From positions 434,001 to 498,000 of the forward strand of contig NBIV01000001.1 of NCBI GenBank assembly GCA_003194525.1: DNA of 64,000 nucleotides. The letters run 5' to 3'. The notes below the pieces were generated by a model, which was not told where the DNA came from, did no database searches, and worked only from the letters and a program-made list of their open reading frames with translations. The number at the start of each line of letters is the position of its first letter. The first letter of the stretch is position 1. A program made the translations under genes and the position numbers. This document shows positions 31,739-42,780 of this stretch, one piece after another. The DNA comes from Gracilariopsis chorda (lineage: Eukaryota; Rhodophyta; Florideophyceae; Gracilariales; Gracilariaceae).

Positions 31739-33394
31739 TTATAACATGGCCATAGCCACACCGTCCGCGCGGTTATCCGCTCCAGCCATCACGACGCCAC
31801 GCTGGTCCCTAACACAAACATGTCCCTTTCCAAACTGCTGCAGTTTGCCCAAACGCACAACATGACCCCGACGCACAAGATCCGCCTGAACCTTCTCACA
31901 GAAAGTGTCTTCAACAAGTACAGCATCTTCATCCATACCACTCTCCACCTTCGAGAAACAGCCTGTAACACGGAAGCGAGGTCGATCCAACGCTTGCTGT
32001 GCATCCATTCCTTTATCCAACAGCGCATGCAAAACCTGTACATGAGCTTGAGGCTGCATAAACGAGCCCATGACACCGACGGCAGCCTTCCAGTCGCCGA
32101 GCTTTGCCAATGATGGGATGATGGTATGGTAGCTTCTCTTGCTACCCGCCACGTAGTTGTTGCTGTTCGGATCCAACGAAAAGTTGAGGCCGCGGTTTTG
32201 CAACGAGAATCCGCAGCCGTCTGGAACAATTCCAGTGCCGAAACAACAATAGTTGGACTGGACGGCACTGACGGCGTTTCCATCGGCATCAATAACAGAG
32301 AACTGCACGGTTCCCCCTTTTGGAAGTGACGGAGTGTCTTCAAGTACACACCTTTCTGACATGTTTATTCGCTTTCGTAACTGGTCACCGAAAGACAGTT
32401 GGATAAACTTGTTTACGCATTCAGGAAAGTACGCGGGATCAGCAATGTGACTTGCAGCGGTGGAGAAACTGAGACGTACGGCCTCGATCATCAAGTGGTA
32501 TACATCTTCTTCTGGAAGGGCGCTGAGGTCATACTTGTCGAGTATGTTCAAGCACATAATGGCAATGGCACCGTGTGTGGGTGGACCGGGTTCGTACACA
32601 GTGCGTCCCCTGTAAGTAGTGGAGATGGGCTGGGTGAAGACGGTTTGGTGGCATGCTAAATCCTGCATGGACATGACGGCGCCCAGTTGGGTGAGGATGT
32701 CGACCATGGCCTGAGCGACTGGTCCCTCATAGAAGGCTGCACGACCTTTGTTTCCAACATCTTCCAAAACGCGCGCCAGTGGCTTGTTGACGAATATCTC
32801 ACCCTCCTGCGGAGCGCGGAATTTCGAGATGGACTTATCTAGTAGGAGCAAGTCAGTGCCGTTTTTCGTAGTGTTCAAGAACTGCTCCTCCAGTTTCCAA
32901 TAGAAGGCAGTGGTCTTACCGACTGGGAAGCCCTCTCGCGCAGCTCGAATGGCAGGTTGCAAACATTCCAACAATGATATCTGGGGGTTTCCATATCGTT
33001 GCTTAATATCTATCCAAGCTGCAATGGTACCAGGAACGGTAACGGTATGCGGACAATCAAGTGGGACCGGTGGCTCCGGTAGCATGGAGGCGGAAAGCGC
33101 AGCTGGGGAAGCGCCATTACCGAGAACGGCTGTGACGGATTTGTTGTCGTCACAAAGAGCTATTAAGTCACCGCCAATGCCGTTGGAACAGGGCTCCGTG
33201 ACGGCGAGCATGGCGCCCGTTGCAATGGCTGCATCGAATGCATTTCCATGGCGCGCTAGGATCTGCAGGCCTGCTGCGGTGGCTAGCGGCTGCGAACTGG
33301 TAACGGCGGCGCGGCCATACACTGCTTTCCGCGTTGGCGGGGGCGGGGTGGGAGCGGAAGCAGCCGGCGAGTCGGGCCCTGGCAGTGCGCACAT
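31739..33394 (-). CDS. gamma-glutamyltranspeptidase family enzyme
   Basis: A 551-residue member of the Ntn-hydrolase gamma-glutamyltransferase family. N-terminal landmarks: AAVTSSQPLATAAGLQIL and TEPCSNGIGGD. The autocatalytic cleavage and nucleophile site is KGGTVQFSVIDADGNAVS (Thr362), giving large and small subunits. Small-subunit landmarks: NYCCFGTGIVPDGCGFSLQN and VAGSKRSYHTIIPS. No signal peptide or membrane anchor is visible at the N-terminus, which is Pro/Ala-rich, so the enzyme may be cytosolic like the YwrD-type branch rather than a secreted glutathione hydrolase; the true substrate is uncertain. The first in-frame ATG (33392-33394) is used; 278 bp separate it from the divergent F-box gene. 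Confidence 0.9.
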   Translation of the reverse strand: MCALPGPDSPAASAPTPPPPTRKAVYGRAAVTSSQPLATAAGLQILARHGNAFDAAIATGAMLAVTEPCSNGIGGDLIALCDDNKSVTAVLGNGASPAALSASMLPEPPVPLDCPHTVTVPGTIAAWIDIKQRYGNPQISLLECLQPAIRAAREGFPVGKTTAFYWKLEEQFLNTTKNGTDLLLLDKSISKFRAPQEGEIFVNKPLARVLEDVGNKGRAAFYEGPVAQAMVDILTQLGAVMSMQDLACHQTVFTQPISTTYRGRTVYEPGPPTHGAIAIMCLNILDKYDLSALPEEDVYHLMIEAVRLSFSTAASHIADPAYFPECVNKFIQLSFGDQLRKRINMSERCVLEDTPSLPKGGTVQFSVIDADGNAVSAVQSNYCCFGTGIVPDGCGFSLQNRGLNFSLDPNSNNYVAGSKRSYHTIIPSLAKLGDWKAAVGVMGSFMQPQAHVQVLHALLDKGMDAQQALDRPRFRVTGCFSKVESGMDEDAVLVEDTFCEKVQADLVRRGHVVRLGKLQQFGKGHVCVRDQRGVVMAGADNRADGVAMAML

Positions 33395-33672
33395 GACGAG
33401 ATGAGGATGGGTGCATCTCTGCACGAGGAGCACAGCAGCTTGCGAATTTGCATGTGTATGTATCTTGACTTACGAGGATGCGCACCTGGTGGAAAAAACC
33501 ACCTTCTGAGACGCGCGTGTTCTTCCACGTGGACACGTACGCCACGTAGACAGACGATGTGCCATCTGTCCGTACGACTCCGTCAAGGTCAGTTACAGTG
33601 CACCCTCTCGCGCGCCACCATTGCACCACCATCTCCGGCGCACCAACGCCGTCACCGCGTACATCTGCCGCA
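33395..33672. promoter_or_regulatory. short bidirectional promoter region
   Basis: 278 bp between the divergent start codons of the gamma-glutamyltransferase and F-box genes, presumably carrying both promoters. No specific element was identified. Confidence 0.35.
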
Positions 33673-34169
33673 ATGGAGCAGCGCCACGAGGAAGGCAGAG
33701 CGCCGCCGCCTTTCCCCACATTCATGCGGCCGATACCGCTATTACTGACTGCGCCTCCGTGCGCAAGGCATCGCTATCCGCCTGCACTGCGCGTCACCAC
33801 CGCCCAACTCCCCGACGAGGTGCTGCTCTCCATCTTTGAACGTCTCTCGCGCGTCAAGGACATTGCTGCCGTCAGAAGTGTTTGCACCTCTTGGAGAGCG
33901 CTTGTCGATACCAACAGCGCTATCTGGCGCTCCATTGTCTTCGAACTTCCCAGGTGCCGCTCGTCAGCGCGCTACGCGGAGCTCTGGTACAGAAAGGCCG
34001 CCGATTACGGCAACGCTCAGGCGCAGGTTCGTTTCTCCCCGACAGCAACTGTCGTTCCCGTTTGTGAACTTCGACTAACACCACGCAGTTTTTGTTAGCC
34101 CTCTTGTATACATACGGGTACGGCCGCCCCTCGCGTCCTGCGCTGCCCACTCACCCCGTCATTGTGTAA
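33673..34169 (+). CDS. F-box protein with a Sel1-like repeat, two exons
   Basis: Exons 33673-34026 and 34089-34169 give 144 residues. The F-box (about residues 43-95) reads TAQLPDEVLLSIFERLS, AAVRSVCTSWRALVD and IWRSIVFELPR. Exon 1 ends AELWYRKAADYGNAQAQ, the first half of a Sel1-like repeat; exon 2 begins FLLALLYTYGYG, the second half. The intron (GTTCGT...CACGCAG, with GACTAAC 14 bp before its end) is phase 0, so splicing completes the repeat, whereas read-through gives a different tail. Plant F-box proteins such as At1g67340 combine F-box, Sel1 repeats and a MYND finger in about 380 residues; here the protein stops after one repeat, so it is short or has further exons not seen. Family role: substrate adaptor of SCF ubiquitin ligase. 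Start choice: ATG at 33673 (MEQRHEE); 33721 is an alternative. Confidence 0.78.
34027..34088 (+). other. spliceosomal intron in the F-box gene
   Basis: 62 bp, phase 0, donor GTTCGT, branch motif GACTAAC at 34073-34079, acceptor CACGCAG. Removing it completes a Sel1-like repeat across the junction. Confidence 0.78.
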
Positions 34170-34255
34170 CACCACGTCAATGCCCGCGTACAATACCGAG
34201 ACTGTAATAAAAATTTCTTTTACCACCCATCAAACAAACTACACGTACTTGGTCT

Positions 34256-36283
34256 TCAACTCTCTACACGCAGCACCTTCATAACCTCCGAAAAATGGCT
34301 CTGTACCAGACGTAACTGACGTTCCAGCTGTTTGATATGCTTTCTCTTTCGTTCCAATTCAGCTTTCAACTCCTCAACACTGCCCGTTCTAGCGCTGCCA
34401 TGCAACGAGCTTTCGCCAGCAATAGGATGTGCAGCAACGCTCTCACATCGAATTTCCTTCAAAATCGCTTCTGTAGACGTATCTGAACTCACCACCTGCA
34501 CCGCTTCCCCTTTCATGCGCATATGTTCCTCGGCTTTGTGCCTCATCATTCTCGCAAACCTCACAAATCGAATCTGCTGTTCTACATTCGTGATGGCTCG
34601 TTTCCACAACTTTAGTGCCTCTGCATCGCGCAGTTTCTTCAGTTCGGCTGGATGCTCCCTGAGCACTTCCATGACAGCCTCCCTGGGCACGCATATTACC
34701 GTGGTGAAGTCGGTGCAAGTCGCATCACCCTTTCGTCGTTGGTTGAACAGAATGTCATTATCTCCAAACAACTCGCCTTGTTTATCAAGCGTGACCGGCT
34801 GCTCCCCTTGCTCGCGCAGTACAACACTTCCGTTCATAAGAATGAAAAAGCTTTTTGTAATTTCTCCACGTTTGTATAATTTCTGTCCGCTCATGAATGC
34901 CTTTTCGCGTACCTTTTCATACACGTTGTCCAGCGCGCGGGGTGGAATATGCGCAAACAGCCGCGACGTGGTGAGATGCGCTCGATAAATGTGCTTGAGC
35001 ACTTGGATGCGATGTTCAGTGGTCATGCTTGAAAGCAGTTCCAGTTCGGATTGCAGCTCCAAGCTGCGGTTAGCACGGTGGAAGTACATTCGAATCTGTT
35101 GGACAAGGTCGTCAGGAAGGTTTCGGCACTTTTGAAGATCAGTCAAGGAATCCATTTTGTCGCGCAATCGACCCGAGGATTTGTTGAGCTCATCGGAGAT
35201 GTCACTCACCTGGGATATGACGTATGCAAAACAAGCGGCCCCTAAAAACATGATCACGGTGGTGTAAGTGCGCTCGACGGTGTTCTCGGGTGTTACATCA
35301 CCATACCCAATGGTGGTAATGGTGTACACGGAAAAGTAAAGCGCTGTGATATACTTGCCAAACAGGTCGGACGGGACGTAGTCCTCGGCCGTCCACGGCG
35401 TGTTGAGCCCGAGCGAGCCAAAGTAGAAAAACGCGCACGCAAACCAATGGGCGATGAAAATGACGGTGGTGAAGAGCGCGAAAAGGCGCACGTGGGCGTA
35501 CTTGAGGCGCAGCTTGACCTCAAGGGAGATGAAACTGGTTTTGAGACGGAAGAAGCGAAGGAGACGGGTGAGCTTTAACAGCTTAAGCAGACGAAGGAAA
35601 CGGGGCAACTGAAGCAAATGAGAAGAGGTCTGTTCGCCTATAATAGCTAAGACGAGGGCGTCCCACGGGAATGTTGCTAGCACATCCGGTAGAAACCAGG
35701 TTCGCAGGTAGCGGGTGCGAATGTCGGCCGCGGTGGTGTGAACCAACTGTCCGTTTCGGTTGTACGGCGGGAGGAAGAAAGAGAGAATGATGTCAAGCGC
35801 GAAGGCGACGTCAAGGAAGCGCTCGACCCAAAACCAGGCGGAGCTGACGCCGATAACGCCATAGAAGGAATAGACGAAGACGGAAAAAATGGATACGTAC
35901 AACAACAAGACGAAAATAAACATATCCCAAAACGGGCGCAGTCTCAGAAGCGGGCGGAGGTAAGAGGGCTGGGATTGGTGCCATTTGGGGTGAGAAGAGT
36001 AGTCGGGATGCTCCTCGAGTGCTCTCTCATTGAGAATGGCATTGACGGCGGAGCGCATGCGGGCTTGGCCGTGGGTCATCTTCGGGGGGTCGGAGTCGGT
36101 TGTGCGATGTCCATGGTGGTTTGAGTCGGAGGTCTGTGAAGAATCGTCGGTAGTGCGCATGGTGGCATCATCGACGGAGGGGGAAGAGGAGGCGGAACTG
36201 GCGAGGCGACGCAGAATGTTCAACGAGAAGCGCGAACGCGGAACGGGAGCGTTGTCGGTGGTATCCACGGAGAAGCGGTTCAT
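34256..36283 (-). CDS. voltage-gated K+ channel with cyclic-nucleotide-binding fold
   Basis: A 675-residue six-transmembrane channel. S1 starts FWDMFIFVLLLYVSIFSVFV near residue 118; S4 at about 228-248 is LPRFLRLLKLLKLTRLLRFF with regularly spaced Arg/Lys; the pore has TTIGYGD (326-329 for GYGD), the K+-selectivity signature; S6 follows (IMFLGAACFAYVISQVSDIS). A C-linker and a cyclic-nucleotide-binding fold follow (FFILMNGSVVLRE, ELFGDNDILF). Its phosphate-binding cassette reads FGDNDILFNQRRKGDATC, where ligand-binding channels usually have FGE and an Arg before Ala-Thr, so nucleotide binding may be weak or lost (inference). A coiled coil (ELKAELERKRKHIKQLERQL) ends the protein. It belongs to the HCN/CNG/EAG superfamily. 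ATG 36281-36283 (MNRFSVDTT) is preferred; an in-frame ATG at 36455-36457 adds 58 residues. Confidence 0.9.
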   Translation of the reverse strand: MNRFSVDTTDNAPVPRSRFSLNILRRLASSASSSPSVDDATMRTTDDSSQTSDSNHHGHRTTDSDPPKMTHGQARMRSAVNAILNERALEEHPDYSSHPKWHQSQPSYLRPLLRLRPFWDMFIFVLLLYVSIFSVFVYSFYGVIGVSSAWFWVERFLDVAFALDIILSFFLPPYNRNGQLVHTTAADIRTRYLRTWFLPDVLATFPWDALVLAIIGEQTSSHLLQLPRFLRLLKLLKLTRLLRFFRLKTSFISLEVKLRLKYAHVRLFALFTTVIFIAHWFACAFFYFGSLGLNTPWTAEDYVPSDLFGKYITALYFSVYTITTIGYGDVTPENTVERTYTTVIMFLGAACFAYVISQVSDISDELNKSSGRLRDKMDSLTDLQKCRNLPDDLVQQIRMYFHRANRSLELQSELELLSSMTTEHRIQVLKHIYRAHLTTSRLFAHIPPRALDNVYEKVREKAFMSGQKLYKRGEITKSFFILMNGSVVLREQGEQPVTLDKQGELFGDNDILFNQRRKGDATCTDFTTVICVPREAVMEVLREHPAELKKLRDAEALKLWKRAITNVEQQIRFVRFARMMRHKAEEHMRMKGEAVQVVSSDTSTEAILKEIRCESVAAHPIAGESSLHGSARTGSVEELKAELERKRKHIKQLERQLRLVQSHFSEVMKVLRVES

Positions 36284-39200
36284 CTGGCGAAAGAGTGAAG
36301 GAGTATGCAAAACATGAAAAGCGGGGGTGTCTTTTTTCGTGTTCTTGCGCAAGGTAGCAGTGTTCAGCAGCTGAAGTTGAGCTGCGCACGGCTGCACTTG
36401 ACCCGACGTAACCGGTTGTATTATGTATTGATTGGTTACAGCCGGAGGCGCGCCCATGTGCACGCGCAGCCGGCGAGCCGTCGCCGCGTGACACGGCGCT
36501 GGCGAGGCGATGGTTTTAGTTGGCACGGGCCAGAAAAAGGTTTTTCGATACGTGCGCTTCGCTGCAATTTTTTTTGGTGCGTTGAGCTGAGCGGCGCGTG
36601 CCGTCACGCTGCGTGTGGAGCGCGCTTCGTGTCCGTTCGTTGCGATGTGGTCCGTTGCGGCGCGTGGGAGGCCGTCACGCTGCGCGCACTTCCAATTCAG
36701 CGCGCCTTTCGCTTCAGCCGTCGTCGCCGCTGTCGCCAAAGGCGCGCGCGCCGCGCGAAGGACACGTCAGAATGATGAGCCGGCGCCCGCGTCCGTCCGA
36801 AGCGACGAGGCGCGTCGTTCACTCACCGCACACACACCGCCGCAATGCATCTTCCACAGTGTAACTTATCTACCGCGCAACTGTTTCAGTACTCACCGTC
36901 GCTGGAAAACAGCTCGGCCGTGCGCTCGAGATTCTTTGCCGCCTGTTTATAACGCTACGCTTTGCTCGCCATCCGTGCTCAGCTGCTCTCATCTCGGTGG
37001 TCGTCGTTTCTTCCATTAGTTTGCATCTATGCATGTATGTTTGACTACTCAACAACGAATTTCATATCCAAGCACACCAACCACAAAGCGCGTCTCGCCA
37101 ACACATCTCCACACTAATGCCGTTGCGCATAAAGCGTTATCCTTCATATCTCCCCTGTCTACCTTCCGTACCACAGCTCAATCCATTCCCACTCCAATCT
37201 CAAACAACAGCTCCCGTCTCCGCGCTTCCCCCCACTGCACAGTGTGGCTCAAAATACACCCCTTTGCTCCATCTTCCACCAGTATCGCTTCCCACCTTCA
37301 CAAAGCCCAACCCGCACTCCTTCTGCGGTCTGAACCCCGCGCCCACATTTGCCGTATCACCAACACGAGACAGCCACTCACGGCACTGTCTCCTCACGTT
37401 TGTGCTGCCCCAATCCGCATGCAACTAAACCAATACGTACCGATAACTCCGCACCATCAACCACATCTCGTCACCATTCCTCTCACATGCTGCCATCCTC
37501 ATAGCGCCTATGAACGCCTTGTCTGCGACAAATGTGCAGTCTTGAGCACCACGGCGACGTCAACAGCAGTCACTCTTCCACCGTTTCCTACGCCCCGCGT
37601 TGCTTCTCCATCACAAACAACCAATGCACAACTGACAAAAGAGAGCCTCTCGTCAATGCACCTCCATACGCAGTCGCTGCACGTTGCATTCGCCCATTCT
37701 CAACTGACTTACCGTGTACGCCATTGCCACACTCATACCCCTGATTCGCCTTCAACACTACTCCAATTACATTACAATCTACAATCGGCCGCACCTTCCG
37801 CCGCAACTCCCCCTACCCTCTTCCCATCAATCTTGCCCGCAGACACCTATTAGTAACGCTACCTCTGCCATTCCAACAACCCTTGTGTATGCTATAGCGT
37901 CGCCCCTTAGCACACTTGACGCGCGCGGCCAAAATGGAATGCGCTCAGACGGCGCTGTACACGGCCATCTCCAACCGTCGCCCCGTGTAGAAACCTACTC
38001 GCCATTAGGCGGCGGTTGTGTGCACCATCGCATGCACATGTTCTAGCTTTCCGTTATCCATACCGCACAAATTGCGTGCATGCCAACTACCGTGTATCGT
38101 TGCATCACCAGCAATCTCTCCCAACTCTCCGCCCCAGCTTGTACGCAAAAAAAGTTTGCAAATTAACTTACACTGTCTTCCCCTCCACATTCCACTCAAC
38201 ACAGCCTTCGCCCTTGTTTCACAATCCAGTGCAGTTTTCTCTGTCGCATCAAGAAAATGCATTCCCGTCGCGAGAGCCAGCCAGCTACAACGGTACAGCA
38301 ATAACTATTCTCCTTCTCGACGCACTAGTCGGAAACCGACTCGCCACCTTCCTTGGAAAGGCGTGCTCAAGCACTGTCACAACGACATCCTGCCAAAAAG
38401 AAGCTGTGAAAGCGGGAGTGCGCACTGTCATTACGGACACCTGTTGTCAATTACACATCTGCCTGTATCTGTAGTGCAAAGGGGTGAAAGGTCATGTCGC
38501 TGGAGTCACGCTTGGAGCCTCTGATGCGAATGGTGTCGTGGCAAAAGTTTTACGGATGTCTGACGTACCGTCGCACCAACCTTCAAGCGTTGTTTCCTGT
38601 TTCAAGAGGTGTGTCTGCCACTGACCACTTTCTGCTCTTGGTATGATACCTGCTGTGCGTCCACTTTGTGTACACAACGAGATGCAGTGGGCTTCAAATT
38701 GCATCCGAAACGCGCATTCGACGCGAATCGGTTCTTCAGTGGTTCTCAGTAGGAGACATCACGTCAGTGGTCTGACAGCCCAGCTCCGAGATGTGAAAAA
38801 CGCTCCGCATTTGTTCCAAGGTACTAAATGTACCAAAGGTAAAGTTTCAACCCTACCGAAGACACGGTATCCCCTTGCGTTCTATTTCAGAGGTCTGAAC
38901 GCTGTTAAAACCTTATTCCAACACCAACGGAAAAGCATCTCCTCACAGATAAATGCCCACTCTCGGCAGGAAAATCAAGCAACTTTTCTGGCTACCGTCA
39001 AATCTGTGTAGACACGCACAGTCTGTCATTCCTCGGAGTCCCTGGTTCCGTGAGGCGACTAGGCGGAGAGAAATGGGTGCGCCCGCAGGTCTCTCACGGA
39101 GATAAGGGATTTCGAGGTTACTACCTCTTCTCTATCGCGTTGGTGCATGAAACGTCCCCACGGCAAGTTTGTATTTTCAGATAGTGCCATCTCAGTTCAA

Positions 39201-40287
39201 GAGAGGCTACTGGCTGTTGTTCCTTTGACACAAAGAGTTTCGCTTCCTTTCTTCCGTGGGAGCTAGCCTTCCCTTATTCCCATGCCCCTTCCATCCCCCA
39301 AATCTTTCTTTTCAGACGGCTCCTACCATCACCATCCTACGCGGCTTTTGTTCGTAGCAGTACAGCACTTCGGTCTTACATCAGGCGAGCTGCAACAAGG
39401 GAATAATTCACTTTACGAGGAATCTTCCAGGTGAAAATATGACAACAAACAATGTTGTTCGGTAGATAGGCTTTTGTACATGTACCTAGCCCTTGGTGGG
39501 TGTCAGTTTGCTGGCGAGCCGATTCAAGCTGGCCACTAAGCAGATAACTTTACTTCTGCATGCACCCATCGCCAACACGTAGGTATATGAGCACACTCCA
39601 CGGCATCCAATTGGCGTTTAGGTGAGGAGCACTCCGCGCACGTGCTTTGGCCGCTGACAACTGCTCACTGTGCAAAGTGAGAAGGTCCTCGTTATTAACG
39701 ATTTCTGTCGCTCTTCTGCCTGAAACCCCTCCCATGCACAACTCAGTTATGACGTATGCCAGATGTCTGCATCTACCTTCTTACTGCATGCAACATTTCG
39801 CGGAGAATGAGACACGTTGAGCCTCTCCTGGTCGTATCTACCAAGGGTATCTTACGGCTTCAGATCTGCCAAGCCCGTGTGCAGATTTGGTATTTGAGGT
39901 TGCGCTGGGTTGATGGTCAGAATAGGACTCACAAAGAAACGCTGGGCACAAACAACGCGAACACGTTTTGCTTTCAAAAAAGATGAGGAACTAATCTGGG
40001 CCTCAACCAACAGAAGCGTCTGTGGGAATTCGCAGTGGGACACGGAACGAATGTTCTCACTGCCATGCGCCTAGTGCATGTTGGCTGTACCTTTGTACAG
40101 TACTGATGGATGCGTAACTCCTAACTGGTTTTCAACCTGTCTAAGCTGCTCAGCTACATGCGTCCGCTTTCATCGCACAGCTGTTCGTCGTCACTACTCG
40201 TAGGACAGCGCGTCTCCGTTACGATCCGTCTTCGAGCTGAAAGCTGCCGTCTCTGAGCTCGTTTGTAACAACATTTTTTTTTGAAAT
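36284..40287. other. 4-kb gene-poor region, G-poor in its middle
   Basis: No gene is supported. From about 37.0 to 38.3 kb the plus strand is rich in A, C and T and very poor in G. A 274-codon frame starting with ATG at 37029 lies there, but its product is Ser/Thr/Pro/His-rich without a domain, and G-poor DNA rarely makes TAG or TGA by chance, so it is probably not a gene. The last part contains the 5' region of inositol-3-phosphate synthase. Confidence 0.45.
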
Positions 40288-41910
40288 ATGGTCTTCGTTA
40301 ATCGATTTCACGTGGACGCACCCCATATTCGTGAGGATGAAGAAGTTATTGAAGCTGACTTTTCATACACTACAACCAAGGTCTCCATTGATAATGATGG
40401 AGCAACCGTGAGACCGGTGTCGGAGACATACACTTTTCGAACCCTCAGGGAGGTACCAAAGCTTGGTGTAATGCTTGTGGGATGGGGTGGGAACAACGGC
40501 TCCACTTTCACCGCTGCCAATTACGCCAACATCCACAACGTCTCCTGGAACACGAAGAGCGGTGTTAAAGAGCCCAACTACTTTGGCTCCATTCTGCTCT
40601 CCTCCACAGTCCGCGTTGGCGAGGATCACAAAGGGAAAGATGTTTATGTGCCGATGCATTCTTTGCTACCGGTCGTTGATCCAAAAGATATTGTCATCGG
40701 CGGGTGGGATATCAATAATGCGAATCTTGCTGAAGCTATGCAACGCGCTCAGGTTCTTGACTACGATCTACAGCGACAACTCATAGCCCATTTAGAGTCT
40801 CTAGTCCCGCTTCCATCCATCTATTATCCCGATTTCATTGCCGCCAATCAAAGCGAGCGTGCGAATAATGTACTTGGCGGATCCGACAAGAACGCTCACC
40901 TTGAACAGATAAGAAGGGACATTCGAGAGTTTAAACGAACCAACGGAGTGGATCGTGTGATTGTTGTTTGGACCGCCAACACAGAACGTTTCGCAGAAGT
41001 TATTCCTGGTGTGAATGATACAGCTAACAATCTCCTTCTCGCCATTCGTTCCTCCCACTCTGAAATTTCGCCGTCGACACTTTTCGCAGTCGCTTCTATT
41101 CTGGAGGGTGCTCCATACATTAACGGCTCACCTCAAAACACTTTCATTCCGGGTTGTGTTCAGCTGGCTGAACAGGAAGGCGTGTTTATCGGTGGCGATG
41201 ATTTCAAATCGGGTCAGACTAAAATGAAGTCTGTCATGGTCGATTTCCTTGTTAGTGCTGGCATCAAGCCTACATCAATTGTTTCTTACAATCACTTAGG
41301 AAACAATGACGGGAAAAACCTTTCCGCTCCCAGTCAATTTCGGTCAAAAGAGATTTCAAAGTCTAATGTTGTTGACGACATGGTGCACTCCAACCAAATC
41401 CTCTACAAGGAAGGCGAAGAACCTGATCATGTTGTTGTCATCAAGTATGTTCCGGCTGTTGCGGATTCAAAGAGGGCTATGGATGAGTATACTTCTGAAA
41501 TCTTCATGGGTGGCATTAATACTATCGTTATGCACAATACCTGCGAGGATTCTTTGCTAGCCACCCCGTTGATTTTCGACCTTATTCTCCTCTGCGAATT
41601 GTCGTGTCGTATCACTTACAAAACAGAAGACATGAACAAGTTTGAGCACTTCCACCCTGTGCTCTCTTTGCTTTCATATATGCTGAAGGCTCCGATGGTT
41701 CCGAATGGTGCCCCCGTCGTTAACGCGTTGTTCAAACAGCGACAGTGCATCGAAAACCTACTGCGAGTCTGCAGTGGGCTGCCAGTTGAGAACGATCTAC
41801 GACTTGAGCATCGAACACACGCGTCGTCGCGACGCAGAAAGATCATGAATGGGAACGGGACGCAAGAAGTGTCGCACCGTATATTGGCTCATGACGATAA
41901 GTCTCTCTGA
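40288..41910 (+). CDS. INO1: myo-inositol-3-phosphate synthase
   Basis: A 540-residue single-exon gene for the NAD-dependent enzyme that converts glucose 6-phosphate to 1D-myo-inositol 3-phosphate, the first step of inositol synthesis for phosphatidylinositol and phytate. All family landmarks are present: the NAD-binding GWGGNNGST (65-73), [48 protein letters not shown] with catalytic residues, SKSNVVDDM, the Lys-bearing [19 protein letters not shown], and [17 protein letters not shown]. Length is close to the eukaryotic norm (510-535), with an additional basic C-terminal tail ([13 protein letters not shown]). Start: ATG at 40288 after an A/T-rich leader. No plastid transit peptide is apparent, so it is probably cytosolic. 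Confidence 0.97.
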   Translation: MVFVNRFHVDAPHIREDEEVIEADFSYTTTKVSIDNDGATVRPVSETYTFRTLREVPKLGVMLVGWGGNNGSTFTAANYANIHNVSWNTKSGVKEPNYFGSILLSSTVRVGEDHKGKDVYVPMHSLLPVVDPKDIVIGGWDINNANLAEAMQRAQVLDYDLQRQLIAHLESLVPLPSIYYPDFIAANQSERANNVLGGSDKNAHLEQIRRDIREFKRTNGVDRVIVVWTANTERFAEVIPGVNDTANNLLLAIRSSHSEISPSTLFAVASILEGAPYINGSPQNTFIPGCVQLAEQEGVFIGGDDFKSGQTKMKSVMVDFLVSAGIKPTSIVSYNHLGNNDGKNLSAPSQFRSKEISKSNVVDDMVHSNQILYKEGEEPDHVVVIKYVPAVADSKRAMDEYTSEIFMGGINTIVMHNTCEDSLLATPLIFDLILLCELSCRITYKTEDMNKFEHFHPVLSLLSYMLKAPMVPNGAPVVNALFKQRQCIENLLRVCSGLPVENDLRLEHRTHASSRRRKIMNGNGTQEVSHRILAHDDKSL

Positions 41911-42780
41911 GGATGGGTTTGTGCCATGTTGGAGGACCATACGGGAACCTTTTCATCATACACGACAATTGACTTCATGAGAGTGAAGACTTGTGAAGTC
42001 TGCTTTTTTTTTCTGAGGTCTTTCATTCTGTATAAGTATAAGGGTATAACGATTAGATGAGAGAATGATAGACACTGGCCATAGGAACAGCTCCTGTGCC
42101 AGCTCTATAATCGATCGGAGTTTTCGCTCACACAGCGGGTACAGATTCTGGCTTTTTTTGTCGAAGCTGATGTTTCCGAGAAAGATGCCTGCACTATTGA
42201 CTTTAAAATGTATTCAACTGCTTCAGAATAGAGTTAAAACAAATACTAACGGGTATGTGACGAGACCGGTCACCCGTTGCATTGATTCACGGCAGCTGTC
42301 GTGATGCTTCGATTATACTTGTTAACTGTGCTTCCTGCAGTAACAAAACACACTGGGATATCAACTTCACGGAAACTAAAGCAGATGTCCATTGCACAAA
42401 CGATTCCATAATCTTCTTGCGAGTTTGTAGTAGCTCTGTTTCTTCTACATTAATGCACAACTCTGATTCATCACAGATGTGTGCTCGATTAGTACAGTTT
42501 CTAAGTTGCTTGTTGTCTGCTTCGTTGGTTTATGTGAGCGCGCTTCTCCAGTTTCATGCACTCGATTCCAATTCGAAGAAATGATATCCACCTTCTAAAG
42601 GTTACCCATAGAGCACTTCAAATGGTCGTTTGTCACAGAATCAATTGTACAAATCAATTTCCAGTCTTATCGAAACCGGGAGTCTACAAGAAATAAGCGT
42701 AGTTTCCTCACCAGTGCGTGCGAGACTTTTCCAATGTCGCAGCATCTATTGATCCAGAGGCCATCACCTTCTGAGTCTGT
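41911..42780. other. spacer between convergent genes
   Basis: 870 bp between the stop codons of inositol-3-phosphate synthase and taxilin. Nothing other than expected 3' untranslated DNA is seen; a run of nine Ts lies near 42005. Confidence 0.45.

Noticed and set aside
37029-37853. A 274-codon plus-strand frame starting with ATG
   Set aside because: No domain, composition explained by G-poor DNA in which TGA and TAG are rare; kept only as a compositional finding.
39085-39112. A 28-base resemblance to 48342-48369 (about 22 matches)
   Set aside because: Too short for a repeat call; could be chance.
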